A stretch of DNA of 64,000 nucleotides, taken from the NCBI GenBank assembly GCA_963765935.1, contig CAVXXX010000002.1, forward strand, positions 1 through 64,000. Reading direction: 5' to 3'. The notes beneath the pieces are model-generated. The model saw only the letters and a program-made list of their open reading frames with translations. It was not told the DNA's origin and searched no databases. Shown here piece by piece: positions 43,115 to 51,786 of the stretch. Origin of the DNA: JAMXLG01 sp963765935. Its GTDB lineage: Bacteria; Vulcanimicrobiota; Vulcanimicrobiia; Vulcanimicrobiales; Vulcanimicrobiaceae. How positions within the stretch are numbered: position 1 is the stretch's first letter; each line of letters starts with the position of its first letter. Made by a program: the position numbers and the translations under genes.

Positions 43115-44806
43115 ATGAGCACCGGTGCGGTAGCGCGGATCGCAACGATTGTCGTTATTACGACGATTCTCATGATCGGCTTGTCCGCCGACGTGCTGCT
43201 CGTGTGGCAGCCCTATTCAACGTACGGATTCACGCTCGGGCCGACGGGTGCCGTGGCGACTACCGATGAGGATGCGCGGGCGTTGGGCCTTCACGAAGGC
43301 GATCGGATCGATCTCGCGCGCTGGTCGGTCGAAGGTCGCGGCCTCGACCAGGTCAGTGCGGCACCGCGCGGTTCCCGGCTCTCGATACCGAGGATCGACA
43401 AGGCATCCGTAATCGTGACGGCTCATCCGCGAAAACGTGTGGCGATCGACAACATCACCGACGTACTCGATGTTGTGACGCTCATTATCGGCGTCGTCCT
43501 CGCCGGCGTGCTCGTGCTCTTGCGCCCATCGCTCACGACATGGTCGTTTTACATCTTGAACGTCGGGCTCACCGGGGCGGGAGAGAATGTCCATTCGCTT
43601 CTGCCGGCTGCGATTGTCATTCCGTACAACATTTTCTTCAGCGTCATGTCGGTGGCGAGCGCGTACGCCTTCGTTCTGTTCGCCGTACGCTTTCCCGACG
43701 AGCGTCCTACGGGGATGCTTGCGGCGATCGAACGGTTCACGATGTGGTTCGGGTCGGCGTGTGTGACCTTCACGTTCGGCGGATACCTGCTCTACGTCTA
43801 TGCCGGGCTGGTGCCGGCGCTCTACGGATTGGACGCCATGTATGGGCTTTGCCCGTTCGTGGCCGTCGCCGGCGTCATCATCCTGCTTACGCGATTCCTG
43901 CGCGCACCGATCGAGCTGAAGAACCGCATTCGATGGATCCTCGTCGGCTTTTCGGCCGCGTATCTGCCATACTTCGCGATGCAAAATATTTCGAATCTTA
44001 CCGGCATCGGGCCCCCGATCTGGGTCTTCAACGCAGCGTTGGTTCTCGAGGTGATTGGACCGATCGCGCTCGCGTACGCGATTCTGCGTCATCGTCTTTT
44101 CGATATTCGGTTGTTCGTTAGCCGCGCGTTTCTCTATGCGACGCTGACAACGTTCACCATCGGCGTGTTGGCGCTCGCTGACTGGATTTTAGGAAAATGG
44201 CTTGCCTCGTCGCGCCTCACGATTGTTGCCGAGATCGCGCTCGCTCTCGTTATCGGGTATTCACTCACCACCATGCACCGCCGTTTCGAGCGATTCTTAA
44301 ACGGCGTGGTCTTTCGCGCACAAGCCGTGGCGCTCGAGACGCTCCGGCGCTTCGCGAGAGAGATGGATCTCATTGCCGATCCGCATCGTCTCATCGTGCA
44401 GACATGCGAGATTCTTCGCATGCAAATCGCGTCGGAATACGTTGGTATCTATACGGCCGACGGAACGGCGTTCGTTCTCGAAACCGCGCCGTCGCACGGA
44501 ATCCCGACGTTGTTGCCTGCGGACGATTTCAACGTGCTGCGCTTGCGCCGCTGGCAAGAACCATTCCAATGCGAAGTGCGCGAACATGCGCTCGTCTCGG
44601 CGCTGCTCGTGCCTATGACCGTGCGGGGGCAGTTGATCGGCTTCATCGCGGCGGGGCCGAAGCGCGACCATACCCGGTATCTTCCCGAGGAGATCGAGAC
44701 GCTGACGAGCGTCGCACACCACTGCGGCCTCGCATATGGCTGGCTCATGCGCGATGGGAATACAACCGCAATCGCGGTCTCGTCCCCTACGCCGAGGCAC
44801 GCTTAA
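43115..44806 (+). CDS. Multi-pass membrane sensor with PDZ-like and GAF domains, no output domain
   Basis: A 563-residue protein. N-terminal helix (about 8-30), an extracytoplasmic PDZ-like segment (GFTLGPTGAVATTDEDARALGLHEGDRIDL), then about eight membrane helices (about 112-385). A short coiled helix (ALETLRRFAREMDLIADPHRLIVQTCEILR) leads to a C-terminal GAF domain (about 420-545) with ETLTSVAHHCGLAY. This resembles the sensory half of histidine kinases or SpoIIE-type phosphatases, but the protein ends where a kinase or phosphatase would begin. It may signal by interaction or be truncated; the downstream 306 bases hold no kinase remnant. ATG at 43115 directly follows the tRNA terminator. 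Confidence 0.75.
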   Translation: MSTGAVARIATIVVITTILMIGLSADVLLVWQPYSTYGFTLGPTGAVATTDEDARALGLHEGDRIDLARWSVEGRGLDQVSAAPRGSRLSIPRIDKASVIVTAHPRKRVAIDNITDVLDVVTLIIGVVLAGVLVLLRPSLTTWSFYILNVGLTGAGENVHSLLPAAIVIPYNIFFSVMSVASAYAFVLFAVRFPDERPTGMLAAIERFTMWFGSACVTFTFGGYLLYVYAGLVPALYGLDAMYGLCPFVAVAGVIILLTRFLRAPIELKNRIRWILVGFSAAYLPYFAMQNISNLTGIGPPIWVFNAALVLEVIGPIALAYAILRHRLFDIRLFVSRAFLYATLTTFTIGVLALADWILGKWLASSRLTIVAEIALALVIGYSLTTMHRRFERFLNGVVFRAQAVALETLRRFAREMDLIADPHRLIVQTCEILRMQIASEYVGIYTADGTAFVLETAPSHGIPTLLPADDFNVLRLRRWQEPFQCEVREHALVSALLVPMTVRGQLIGFIAAGPKRDHTRYLPEEIETLTSVAHHCGLAYGWLMRDGNTTAIAVSSPTPRHA

Positions 44807-44835
44807 ACGCTCTTGGTTACCCGTGTGTCCCTTGA

Positions 44836-45123
44836 TACAATGCACTCGCAACGTGCTATTGCAACGACATCTACCGTGAAGCGAAGAAGCGCGATATTGA
44901 GATTCGCGAAATCGAAGTCGAAGTTAGCGGATCGTTCGGTGCCGAAGGCGACATCGCGCACAACGTGCGCTTCAGGCCGCGCGTAAAATCAAGCGCTCCG
45001 TGGACGGAAGTCCAGGAGCTGCTGCGTTTTACCGACACCGTAGCAGAAGTGCAAAAGACGCTGCGCCAAGGCATTCCGGTCGAGCTGACGCTCGAAGCGG
45101 AACATCCCGTCGTCACGTCGTGA
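44836..45123 (+). pseudogene. 5'-truncated OsmC family gene
   Basis: An open frame of 95 codons without a usable start encodes the C-terminal part of an OsmC/Ohr-type peroxiredoxin-like protein: ALATCYCNDIYREAKKRD (with a conserved cysteine), IEVEVSGSFGAEGDIAHNV and LLRFTDTVAEVQKTLRQGI, ending VELTLEAEHPVVTS. In intact members about 40-60 residues come before this. Here an in-frame TGA (44833-44835) closes the frame just upstream, and the preceding gene ends at 44806, so the N-terminal half is gone. It fills the only gene-free gap over 300 bases. Its stop overlaps the end of the convergent DUF4242 gene by 11 bases. Confidence 0.75.
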
Positions 45124-45406
45124 CGAGCTGTTCCTCGTAATAGAAATACGGATCGAGCACGCTGACCTGATGAATGCTGTCTACCGGCAACCCATTGATC
45201 GTTGCGACTTCGCGGATCGCATCTTCATTGGGCCCATCGTAGATGCAGTACGTTTTCGACTTATCGGCTGAAACGTACGAATGAACCCACGTAACGCCCT
45301 TCGTTGCGTTTTTTCCAACGACGTTCAGACATGCGGCTGCGCCACCGGCATTACTAGGGACGTGTAACCCTTGGGGAAATGTTCGTTCGACCATATACCG
45401 CGGCAT
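45113..45406 (-). CDS. DUF4242 family protein (SCO4226-like, possible nickel/metal binder)
   Basis: A 97-residue ferredoxin-like-fold protein. Family signature: MPRYMVERTFPQGLHVPS, GVTWVHSYVSADKSKTYCIYDGP (about 38-60), EDAIREVATINGLPVDSIHQV and terminal VLDPYFYYEE. One family member, SCO4226 of Streptomyces coelicolor, binds nickel. Role unknown. GGGAGGTAG six bases before the ATG is a strong ribosome binding site. The 217 bases upstream (45407-45623) show only a weak CCACC/GGTGG hairpin. Confidence 0.85.
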   Translation of the reverse strand: MPRYMVERTFPQGLHVPSNAGGAAACLNVVGKNATKGVTWVHSYVSADKSKTYCIYDGPNEDAIREVATINGLPVDSIHQVSVLDPYFYYEEQLVTT

Positions 45407-45623
45407 TGAACTACCTCCCAGTCGGGATCAGAGTGCGAACAGTCTCGCGAACTATTGCAAGGCTCCTGCCGGGGAGCACTCCGCAAACAAGCCACCATTC
45501 ACTCGGTCGGTGGTGAGTCGTCCATGAAAACCTTGCGTCCCGGCTCACAATCGCGCTATTTCCCTATCAGTCTTAGGACCTTGTTGCCTTCCGGCCCGCC
45601 TGCACGTTCTGTATAGTGAGGAC

Positions 45624-46418
45624 GTGGACGAGTATAAAACACGCGAGAAATCGTTCCAGGACGAGCGCTTCACGAAAAATCCCCGATCCAAAGGCGGCCC
45701 GATGTACCAAATTACGTCGGAATCGCACAGGCTTTTCAAGCGTCAGTTAGCGGCGGCAGCGCCCGGAAAGCGGATCTTGGAGATCGGTTCGGGCGGCGGC
45801 TCGAACGTTCTCGAACTGTGCAGTCACGGAGCACAGGTTACCGGAATCGACCTTTCGGACGCCGCCGTAGAGCTCGCCCGAACGCATGCGAAGAACGGTA
45901 ACTTTCGGAACGCCACCTACCTGGCAATGGATGCGGAGTATTTAGATTTTCCGGACGATAGTTTCGACATCGTTTGCGGTGGCGCCATTCTCCATCACCT
46001 GCGATTGGAGCGCGCGCTTCCGCACATCGCCCGCGTGATAGCTCCGGGCGGCTATGGATTGTTCCTCGAGCCCCTGGGATACAACCCGATAATCAACCTC
46101 TATCGGCGGCTCACGCCGCGGTTTCGAAGTCCAGACGAACATCCTCTTCTGGAGCAAGACTTGCGCATGATACGCGCGCACTTTGGCACCGTGAACGTGC
46201 GGTATTTTTACTTATCGACGCTTGCGCTGTTCCCGATCGCCCGCACGGCGATCGGTCGCCGTCTAATTCCGATTGCGAATGCGTTCGATCGCGCGTTGTT
46301 CCGGATTGCGCCGTTTTTGCGCAAGTACGCGTGGATCGTGATCCTTGAATTGCGCGATCCGATCAAGAGCGCTGTACCAGCCGCGGCCGATGCATCGCTG
46401 GTGTCGAACCTGCATTAA
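45624..46418 (+). CDS. Class I SAM-dependent methyltransferase
   Basis: A 264-residue methyltransferase. Motif I ILEIGSGGGSNVLEL (about 50-64), post-I GIDLSDAAVELA, motif II-type DDSFDIVCGGAILHHL (about 111-126) and LPHIARVIAPGGYGLFLEPLGYNP. The C-terminal region RYFYLSTLALFPIARTAIGRRLIPIA is hydrophobic, consistent with a lipid-like substrate such as a quinone or glycolipid (inference). GTG start at 45624; a TATAGT -10-like element ends seven bases upstream, so the message could be leaderless. Confidence 0.82.
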   Translation: MDEYKTREKSFQDERFTKNPRSKGGPMYQITSESHRLFKRQLAAAAPGKRILEIGSGGGSNVLELCSHGAQVTGIDLSDAAVELARTHAKNGNFRNATYLAMDAEYLDFPDDSFDIVCGGAILHHLRLERALPHIARVIAPGGYGLFLEPLGYNPIINLYRRLTPRFRSPDEHPLLEQDLRMIRAHFGTVNVRYFYLSTLALFPIARTAIGRRLIPIANAFDRALFRIAPFLRKYAWIVILELRDPIKSAVPAAADASLVSNLH

Positions 46419-46497
46419 GTACCGCACGCTAGCGCAGCCGTAGCGTGTCTTCACCTCGGCTCGGCTCTCTTGCCTGGGGAAGCGTTCACGAAACATA

Positions 46498-47463
46498 ATG
46501 CTGCCGTACGGCGTAATGAAGAGCGTGGGGATCCGAAAGGCGTTTTCGGTCGTGGCGGTTGCGGCGGTAGGAGCGGGCCTGCTCGCGATGCCGGCGCGCG
46601 CGCAACCTGACCCGTATCAAATCTTCGCGAATGCGCGAGCGTACTGGATGCAGCAGCGCTATCCGCAAGAATTGCAGTATCAAATCGCGGTCGCCATCGT
46701 CGAGGGCGGCAAAGAACGCGTGGAACGTTACGACGCCTCGTACGACGCGGTGAATAATGTAGTCGATGTCGATCCGACAAGCGATTACGAGCGCGAACAT
46801 CCGGTGAAGCCGAGCGGGATCAACTTCGGCATTTTGGTTCCGATGAACAAGCCGCTGCCGAACGACGATTTTCTCGGTGTCCCGAAACTGCGACCGAACT
46901 ACGCGTTCGGCATGGCACCGTTTGTGCCGGCGCCTTCGCCGACGCCGTTTAATTCAATGGCGCTCGTGGAGGAAATTCGCAAAGAGTTTCACGATCCCAA
47001 TCCGCACAAGCAAAGACCGTCGCCATCGCCCTCACCGTCGCTTCCGGAAATTGCGACCGTGTACGCGCAAAACCGCGAGTACATGATTACGTTGCTCGGC
47101 ACTGAGGCGATCGACGGACACCCATGCTATCATCTCGGGCTCAAACCCGTAAAAGATCCGGGTAAGTATCGCATTCGCGAAGCATGGATCGATCAATCGA
47201 CGTTCGCACCGTGGCAATTGAAAGATTCAACGAACTTCGACTCCGGTGACGCAACGTCGGTTCCGTGGACGATTCGTTTTGCGGATATCGCCGGCGCGCA
47301 CTACATCAGCGAAGAGGACGCCGACGCGCCGCTCTCTACGCAGGGTGAGATCTACACGCGCGCTGCGCTACGCTTCGAATCGGTCGTCGCGGCATCGAAA
47401 CCGCCGCGCATCGAACTCCCCGGTGGTAGCCGCATGACGCTCGAAGAACCCGAGTCGAAGTAG
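46498..47463 (+). CDS. Secreted protein of unknown function
   Basis: A 321-residue protein with a signal peptide (KAFSVVAVAAVGAGLLAMPARAQ, cleavage after ARA). The mature part begins DPYQIFANARAYWMQQRYP and has a Pro/Ser-rich linker (APSPTPF, PSPSPSPSLPE), then a beta-rich domain with EAIDGHPCYHLGLKPVKDPGKYRIREAWID, like outer-membrane-lipoprotein-sorting or DUF-type periplasmic domains. A start at 46516 (MKSVGIRKAFSV) is equally possible. No family assigned. Confidence 0.65.
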   Translation: MLPYGVMKSVGIRKAFSVVAVAAVGAGLLAMPARAQPDPYQIFANARAYWMQQRYPQELQYQIAVAIVEGGKERVERYDASYDAVNNVVDVDPTSDYEREHPVKPSGINFGILVPMNKPLPNDDFLGVPKLRPNYAFGMAPFVPAPSPTPFNSMALVEEIRKEFHDPNPHKQRPSPSPSPSLPEIATVYAQNREYMITLLGTEAIDGHPCYHLGLKPVKDPGKYRIREAWIDQSTFAPWQLKDSTNFDSGDATSVPWTIRFADIAGAHYISEEDADAPLSTQGEIYTRAALRFESVVAASKPPRIELPGGSRMTLEEPESK

Positions 47464-47542
47464 AAGGAAAAGCACCGGCCGCGTTCTATTTATGGTGGTC
47501 GCCGCGGCCCGCGGCGGCAAGGCCCCGCAGGACGTCCCACGG

Positions 47543-47627
47543 GGGCAAGTGGCGGAACTGGCAGACGCGCTGGATTTAGGTTCCAGTGGGGCAACCCGTC
47601 AGAGTTCGAGTCTCTGCTTGCCCACCA
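47543..47627 (+). tRNA. tRNA-Leu(TAG)
   Basis: Type II tRNA with long variable arm, GGGCAAG/CTTGCCC acceptor stem, anticodon loop TTTAGGT giving TAG, encoded CCA at 47625-47627. Confidence 0.95.
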
Positions 47628-47687
47628 AGCCAAGGCCATGCGGCAGACAAAGGTAGTTTTAGCACGCGCTAAGATTCTTGTTGGTGT

Positions 47688-47762
47688 GCGGAAGTAGCTC
47701 AGTGGTAGAGCATCGCCTTGCCAAGGCGAGGGTCGCGAGTTCGAATCTCGTCTTCCGCTCCA
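47688..47762 (+). tRNA. tRNA-Gly(GCC)
   Basis: GCGGAAG/CTTCCGC acceptor stem, TCGCC-TTGCCAA-GGCGA anticodon arm giving GCC, T discriminator and encoded CCA. Confidence 0.96.
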
Positions 47763-47841
47763 TGAGTTTGTAAGGGGCGCAGGCGCTGGGGCGCCGAAGC
47801 GCTCCTTTCCGTTTGTAGACGTAGAAGAAAGCAGTCGCCCG

Positions 47842-49137
47842 TTGAGTACCTCGACCCTCAATCGTCTCGCTCCCACGCAAGTGGAGCTCGAGATTCCGAT
47901 CACCGCCGAAGAGCTTGCCGCCGCCGAAGAGCGCGCGTTCCGCAAGCTCGCGAAGAACGTCAAGCTCCCGGGCTTCCGCGCGGGCAAAGTCCCGCGCAAG
48001 ATCTTCGAGCAGACCTACGGGTCGAACGCGATCACGAGCCAGGCGATGGAAGACATCGTTCCCGAGGTCTACGCCAAAGCGGTGCGCGAGCATGATCTCG
48101 AGCCGGTCGATCGTCCGAAAATGGAATTGCTCCCGGTCGAAGACGGCCGGCCGCCGAAGCTGAAGGCACTCGTCGACGTCCGGCCGGAGATCGACCTCGG
48201 CGAGTACAAGGGCATTGAAGTCCAGCGGGAGGCGATCGACATCACCGATGAGGACGTCGAGCGCAGCATCCAGTCGCTGGCCAAAGAGCGCGCGACGCTG
48301 GTTCCCGTGGACCGTCCGGCAGAGCTCGCCGACGTGGTGACCATGGATTACGAAGGCAAGATCGACGGCGTGGCCTTCGAAGGCGGCACCGCAAAAGGCC
48401 AGATGACCGAACTCGACGAGAACCGCTTCATTCCGGGTTTTGCCAGCGGCATCGCCGGAATGAAGGCGGGCGAAACCAAGGACGTCGAGGCCGTTTTTCC
48501 ACAGGATTATCCACAGCAAGACCTGGCCGGTAAGACGGCGATCTTCACGGTGACGGTTCACGACGTCAAAGCGCTCGAGCTGCCTGTCATCGATGATGAG
48601 TTTGCGAAATCGATTTCCGAAAATGAGACGATCGAGGCACTTCGCGCGGACGTGCGCAAGCGATTGGAAACGATCGCCGAATCGCGCGCGCGCCGGGGCG
48701 TGGGCAATGCGGTCATGGAGAAGCTGCTCGAGTCGCGCGACTTCCCGCTTCCGGACGTCCTCGTCGAACGCGAAATCGACCACATGATCAACGACGCCGC
48801 GAGCCAGGCGGCGCGCACGGGCGTTAGCTTTGAGGACTATCTTAAGGAAGCGGGCAAGAGCGAGGATGAGCTACGCTCGGAGTACCGAGCCGATGCGCAG
48901 ACGCGTGTTAAAGGAACGCTCCTGATCGAAGCGATTGCAAAGACCGAGAACATCCATGCCACGCCTGCGGACGTCGCCGAAGAACTCGGTGCACTTGCGC
49001 GGCAGTACGGCCAGCCCATAGAACGTATTCGCAAAGCCCTCGGAAACAACGTATTATCGTTGATGGATGGTATTGTCCGGAATAAAACGCTCGACTTCCT
49101 TATCGACAACGCCAAGATCGTCGAGAATATAAAGTAG
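47842..49137 (+). CDS. tig: Trigger factor
   Basis: Ribosome-associated chaperone and prolyl isomerase. 431 residues in three domains. The N-terminal ribosome-binding domain has the GFRAGKVPRKIFEQTYG signature (about 45-61). The PPIase domain (about 155-240) has VTMDYEGKIDGVAFEGG, FIPGFASGIAGMKAGETKDV and FPQDYP. The C-terminal helical domain includes LVEREIDHMI and ends LDFLIDNAKIVENIK. TTG start at 47842. It heads the conserved tig-clpP-clpX order, 76 bases before clpP. Confidence 0.96.
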   Translation: MSTSTLNRLAPTQVELEIPITAEELAAAEERAFRKLAKNVKLPGFRAGKVPRKIFEQTYGSNAITSQAMEDIVPEVYAKAVREHDLEPVDRPKMELLPVEDGRPPKLKALVDVRPEIDLGEYKGIEVQREAIDITDEDVERSIQSLAKERATLVPVDRPAELADVVTMDYEGKIDGVAFEGGTAKGQMTELDENRFIPGFASGIAGMKAGETKDVEAVFPQDYPQQDLAGKTAIFTVTVHDVKALELPVIDDEFAKSISENETIEALRADVRKRLETIAESRARRGVGNAVMEKLLESRDFPLPDVLVEREIDHMINDAASQAARTGVSFEDYLKEAGKSEDELRSEYRADAQTRVKGTLLIEAIAKTENIHATPADVAEELGALARQYGQPIERIRKALGNNVLSLMDGIVRNKTLDFLIDNAKIVENIK

Positions 49138-49213
49138 GATCGCCGCCAAGCAACTGCGTAGCCCGAGCGGTAGTTCAAAGAACAGCAACGGAAAATAGGT
49201 TAGGGAGAATTAA

Positions 49214-49822
49214 GTGGGTCATTTAGTACCGATGGTCGTCGAGCAGAGCGCGCGCGGTGAACGCGCGTACGACATCTACTCGCGGCTACTCAAGGACCGG
49301 ATCGTCTTCGTCGGCGGTCCGATCGACGATCACTTGGCAAACCTCGTGATCGCACAGTTGCTGTTTCTCGAAAAGGAAGATCCGGACAAGGACATCGACA
49401 TGTACGTCAACTCGCCGGGCGGCAGCGTTACGGCGGGCCTCGCGATCTATGACGCGATGCGCTTTATCAAGCCCGACGTGGCGACGATTTGCATGGGCAT
49501 GGCCGCATCGATGGGTTCGGTGTTATTGACCGGCGGCGCGGCCGGAAAGCGGTACTCGTTACCCCATTCGAAGATCCTGATCCACCAGCCGTGGGTCTCG
49601 CAAATCGGCGGCCAGGCAACGGATGTCGAGATTGCGGCACGCGACCTCATCGCGACGCGTCAGACTATCGCCCGCATTTATGAAAAGACCACGAACAAGC
49701 CGCTCGAGCAGGTCCTAAAGGACATCGATCGCGACTATTACATGACCTCGGAAGAAGCCAAGGACTACGGGATTATCGATCACGTTATCGAAGACCGTGG
49801 GGCCTTGTCGACGCCGGCTTAA
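49214..49822 (+). CDS. clpP: ATP-dependent Clp protease proteolytic subunit
   Basis: Serine protease forming the double-heptamer chamber. 202 residues. Catalytic Ser in GMAASMGSVLL (about 98-108), His in KILIHQPW (about 122) and Asp in DIDRDYYMTSEEA (about 176). VNSPGGSVTAGLAIYD forms the strand/handle region. GTG start with AGGGAG upstream. A short propeptide may be removed. Confidence 0.97.
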   Translation: MGHLVPMVVEQSARGERAYDIYSRLLKDRIVFVGGPIDDHLANLVIAQLLFLEKEDPDKDIDMYVNSPGGSVTAGLAIYDAMRFIKPDVATICMGMAASMGSVLLTGGAAGKRYSLPHSKILIHQPWVSQIGGQATDVEIAARDLIATRQTIARIYEKTTNKPLEQVLKDIDRDYYMTSEEAKDYGIIDHVIEDRGALSTPA

Positions 49823-49844
49823 GCCGAAAGGACGCCCGTAACGC

Positions 49845-51104
49845 ATGTTCCGTTTCGGAGACGAGAAGGGTCAACTGAAGTGCAGTTTCTGCGGCAAGTC
49901 GCAGGAGCAGGTGCGCAAGTTGATCGCAGGCCCGGGCGTGTACATTTGCGACGAATGTATCGAGCTCTGCAACGAGATCATCGAAGAAGAGCTCTATAAG
50001 AACGTCGATGAGAATCTGCGGCTGCGCAACATTCCCAAGCCGAAAGAAATCAATCACATTCTCAATCAGTATGTGATCGGCCAGGAACGCGCCAAAAAAT
50101 CGCTCGCGGTTGCCGTGTACAACCACTACAAGCGTATCAACGCCGGCGGTACGGCGGACGACGTCGAACTGCAGAAGTCGAACATTTTGCTCGTCGGTCC
50201 CACCGGTTCGGGCAAGACCTATCTCGCGCAAACGCTTGCGAAGATTCTCGATGTTCCGCTCGCGATGGCGGATGCGACGTCGCTCACTGAGGCGGGCTAC
50301 GTCGGCGAGGACGTCGAGAACATTCTGCTCAAGCTCATCCAGGCCGCGGATTACGACGTCAAGCGTGCCGAGAAGGGCATCGTCTACATCGACGAGATCG
50401 ACAAAATCGCGCGCAAGAGCGAGAATCCGTCGATCACGCGCGACGTGTCGGGCGAAGGTGTGCAGCAGGCACTGCTCAAGATTCTCGAAGGCACGACGGC
50501 AAACGTTCCTCCGCAGGGCGGACGCAAGCATCCGCATCAGGAGTTCATCCAGATCGATACGACCAACGTGTTGTTCATCTGCGGCGGCGCGTTCGACGGG
50601 CTGGAGCGGATTATTGAATCTCGTGTTTCCGCAAACAACATGGGCTTCCGCGCAACCCCGGAAGGGAAGAAAGACGCGCGCACCGGTAAACTGCTGCAAT
50701 CGCTGATGCCGGAAGATCTGCTGAAGTTCGGCTTGATTCCGGAATTCATCGGACGTCTTCCGATCGTCGTAACGCTCGACGCACTCGATGAGCTGGCCCT
50801 GCGCCGGATCCTCACCGAGCCGCGCAACGCGCTCGTGCGTCAGTTCCAGAAGATCATGAACATGGACGGCGTGGATCTGCAGTTCACCAAAGATGCGCTC
50901 GTTGCGATTGCAACCAAAGCACAAAGCCGCAAGACCGGCGCGCGTGGATTGCGCTCGATTCTCGAGGAGACGATGCTCGATGTGATGTACGACCTTCCGT
51001 CGCTGCAAGGCGTAAAGAAGTGCATTATCAATAAGGACGTCATCGAGAAGAAAGACCCCCCGACGTTGATCTACCAAGAGCAGAAGAAAGATATGCCAGC
51101 GTAG
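49845..51104 (+). CDS. clpX: ATP-dependent Clp protease ATP-binding subunit
   Basis: AAA+ unfoldase feeding ClpP. 419 residues. N-terminal zinc domain CSFCGKSQEQVRKLIAGPG...CDECIELC (four Cys, about 11-41), Walker A GPTGSGKT (about 115), pore loop GYVGED, Walker B IVYIDEIDKI (about 180), sensor and FIGRLPI with the ClpP-binding IGF-type loop nearby, and the C-terminal small domain GARGLRSILEETMLDVMYDLPS. A terminator follows 20 bases after the stop. Confidence 0.97.
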   Translation: MFRFGDEKGQLKCSFCGKSQEQVRKLIAGPGVYICDECIELCNEIIEEELYKNVDENLRLRNIPKPKEINHILNQYVIGQERAKKSLAVAVYNHYKRINAGGTADDVELQKSNILLVGPTGSGKTYLAQTLAKILDVPLAMADATSLTEAGYVGEDVENILLKLIQAADYDVKRAEKGIVYIDEIDKIARKSENPSITRDVSGEGVQQALLKILEGTTANVPPQGGRKHPHQEFIQIDTTNVLFICGGAFDGLERIIESRVSANNMGFRATPEGKKDARTGKLLQSLMPEDLLKFGLIPEFIGRLPIVVTLDALDELALRRILTEPRNALVRQFQKIMNMDGVDLQFTKDALVAIATKAQSRKTGARGLRSILEETMLDVMYDLPSLQGVKKCIINKDVIEKKDPPTLIYQEQKKDMPA

Positions 51105-51124
51105 ATCACGCGGTAAACCACAGG

Positions 51125-51162
51125 ACGACTCTCGCAAGCGTGTGAGGGTCGTTTCATTTTTT
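51125..51162 (+). terminator. Rho-independent terminator after clpX
   Basis: ACGACTCTCGCA (51125-51136) pairs with TGTGAGGGTCGT (51141-51152) with two G-T pairs, followed by TTCATTTTTT. Confidence 0.85.
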
Positions 51163-51201
51163 GGGGCATAGGGAAACACGACCCCCAGAATTCTGGAGTG
51201 A

Positions 51202-51786
51202 ATGTGTACCAGGCATGGACAGAGCCCCACTCGTAACGGCAGGAACGTGAAGTCAATTCCGGGCGGCCGTGAGCATGGCGAATGCGAACCTGCAGCGTTG
51301 ATCCCGGCGTGGTGGAGCGCGTTCATGTTCCACGTGCTCAATCCACGCCAGGTTTGTATGTATTTGTATCTCGCGATGCTATGCGACGGCGGGGAATGCA
51401 GCCCTACGATCGAGCAGATTCGTGAGGATCTTGGCCTCTATTCACCCTCGATGGTGTTCGAGGCGCTCGCCGTGCTCGAGGATCTCTCGTTTATTTCTCG
51501 GGAACGGCAATCGTTTCCAGGAGTACGAGCAAAGCGAAACGTCTATCGGCGGCCTCCGTGCGAAGCGACGATTTTGCGTCTGCTGGAGCGCGAACGCATC
51601 GATGCTGAATTGGCGCCGAGAGGCGGCGGATCGCCCGCCTCGCGAGAGTCCCAGGCACTCGTCGTCGATGGATTGAAACAGACGCTCGGAGAGCACTACG
51701 AACGTTACGCGCGTGCAACTCCAAGCGCGCGGCGCGACGTGCTCATCGAAATCCTGGAGACGATTCTCTCTGCGCCGCTGACATGA
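51202..51786 (+). CDS. Winged-helix DNA-binding-like protein coupled to a STAS gene
   Basis: An up to 194-residue protein. The central part QVCMYLYLAMLCDGGECSPTIEQIREDLGLYSPSMVFEALAVLEDLSFISRER reads as a winged helix (helices, then a recognition-like helix with YSPSMV, then a wing strand). The C-terminal half is a charged helical region ending DVLIEILETILSAPL. The family is not recognised; it may be a transcription factor or an unusual partner of the downstream STAS protein. Start uncertain: ATG at 51202, or GTG at 51247 with GGCAGGA upstream. The stop overlaps the STAS start by four bases. Confidence 0.6.
   Translation: MCTRHGQSPTRNGRNVKSIPGGREHGECEPAALIPAWWSAFMFHVLNPRQVCMYLYLAMLCDGGECSPTIEQIREDLGLYSPSMVFEALAVLEDLSFISRERQSFPGVRAKRNVYRRPPCEATILRLLERERIDAELAPRGGGSPASRESQALVVDGLKQTLGEHYERYARATPSARRDVLIEILETILSAPLT

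Noticed and set aside
45407..45623. Hairpin CCACC/GGTGG as a terminator
   Set aside because: The stem is only five pairs with a long loop and has no T tract on either side.
47659..48783. A 374-codon minus-strand frame across tig
   Set aside because: It mirrors the codon structure of trigger factor, has no recognisable motif and would also cross the tRNA-Gly gene.
49785..51341. A 518-codon minus-strand frame across clpX
   Set aside because: Long antisense frames are common opposite GC-rich genes; clpX on the plus strand is unambiguous and the antisense protein is compositionally odd.
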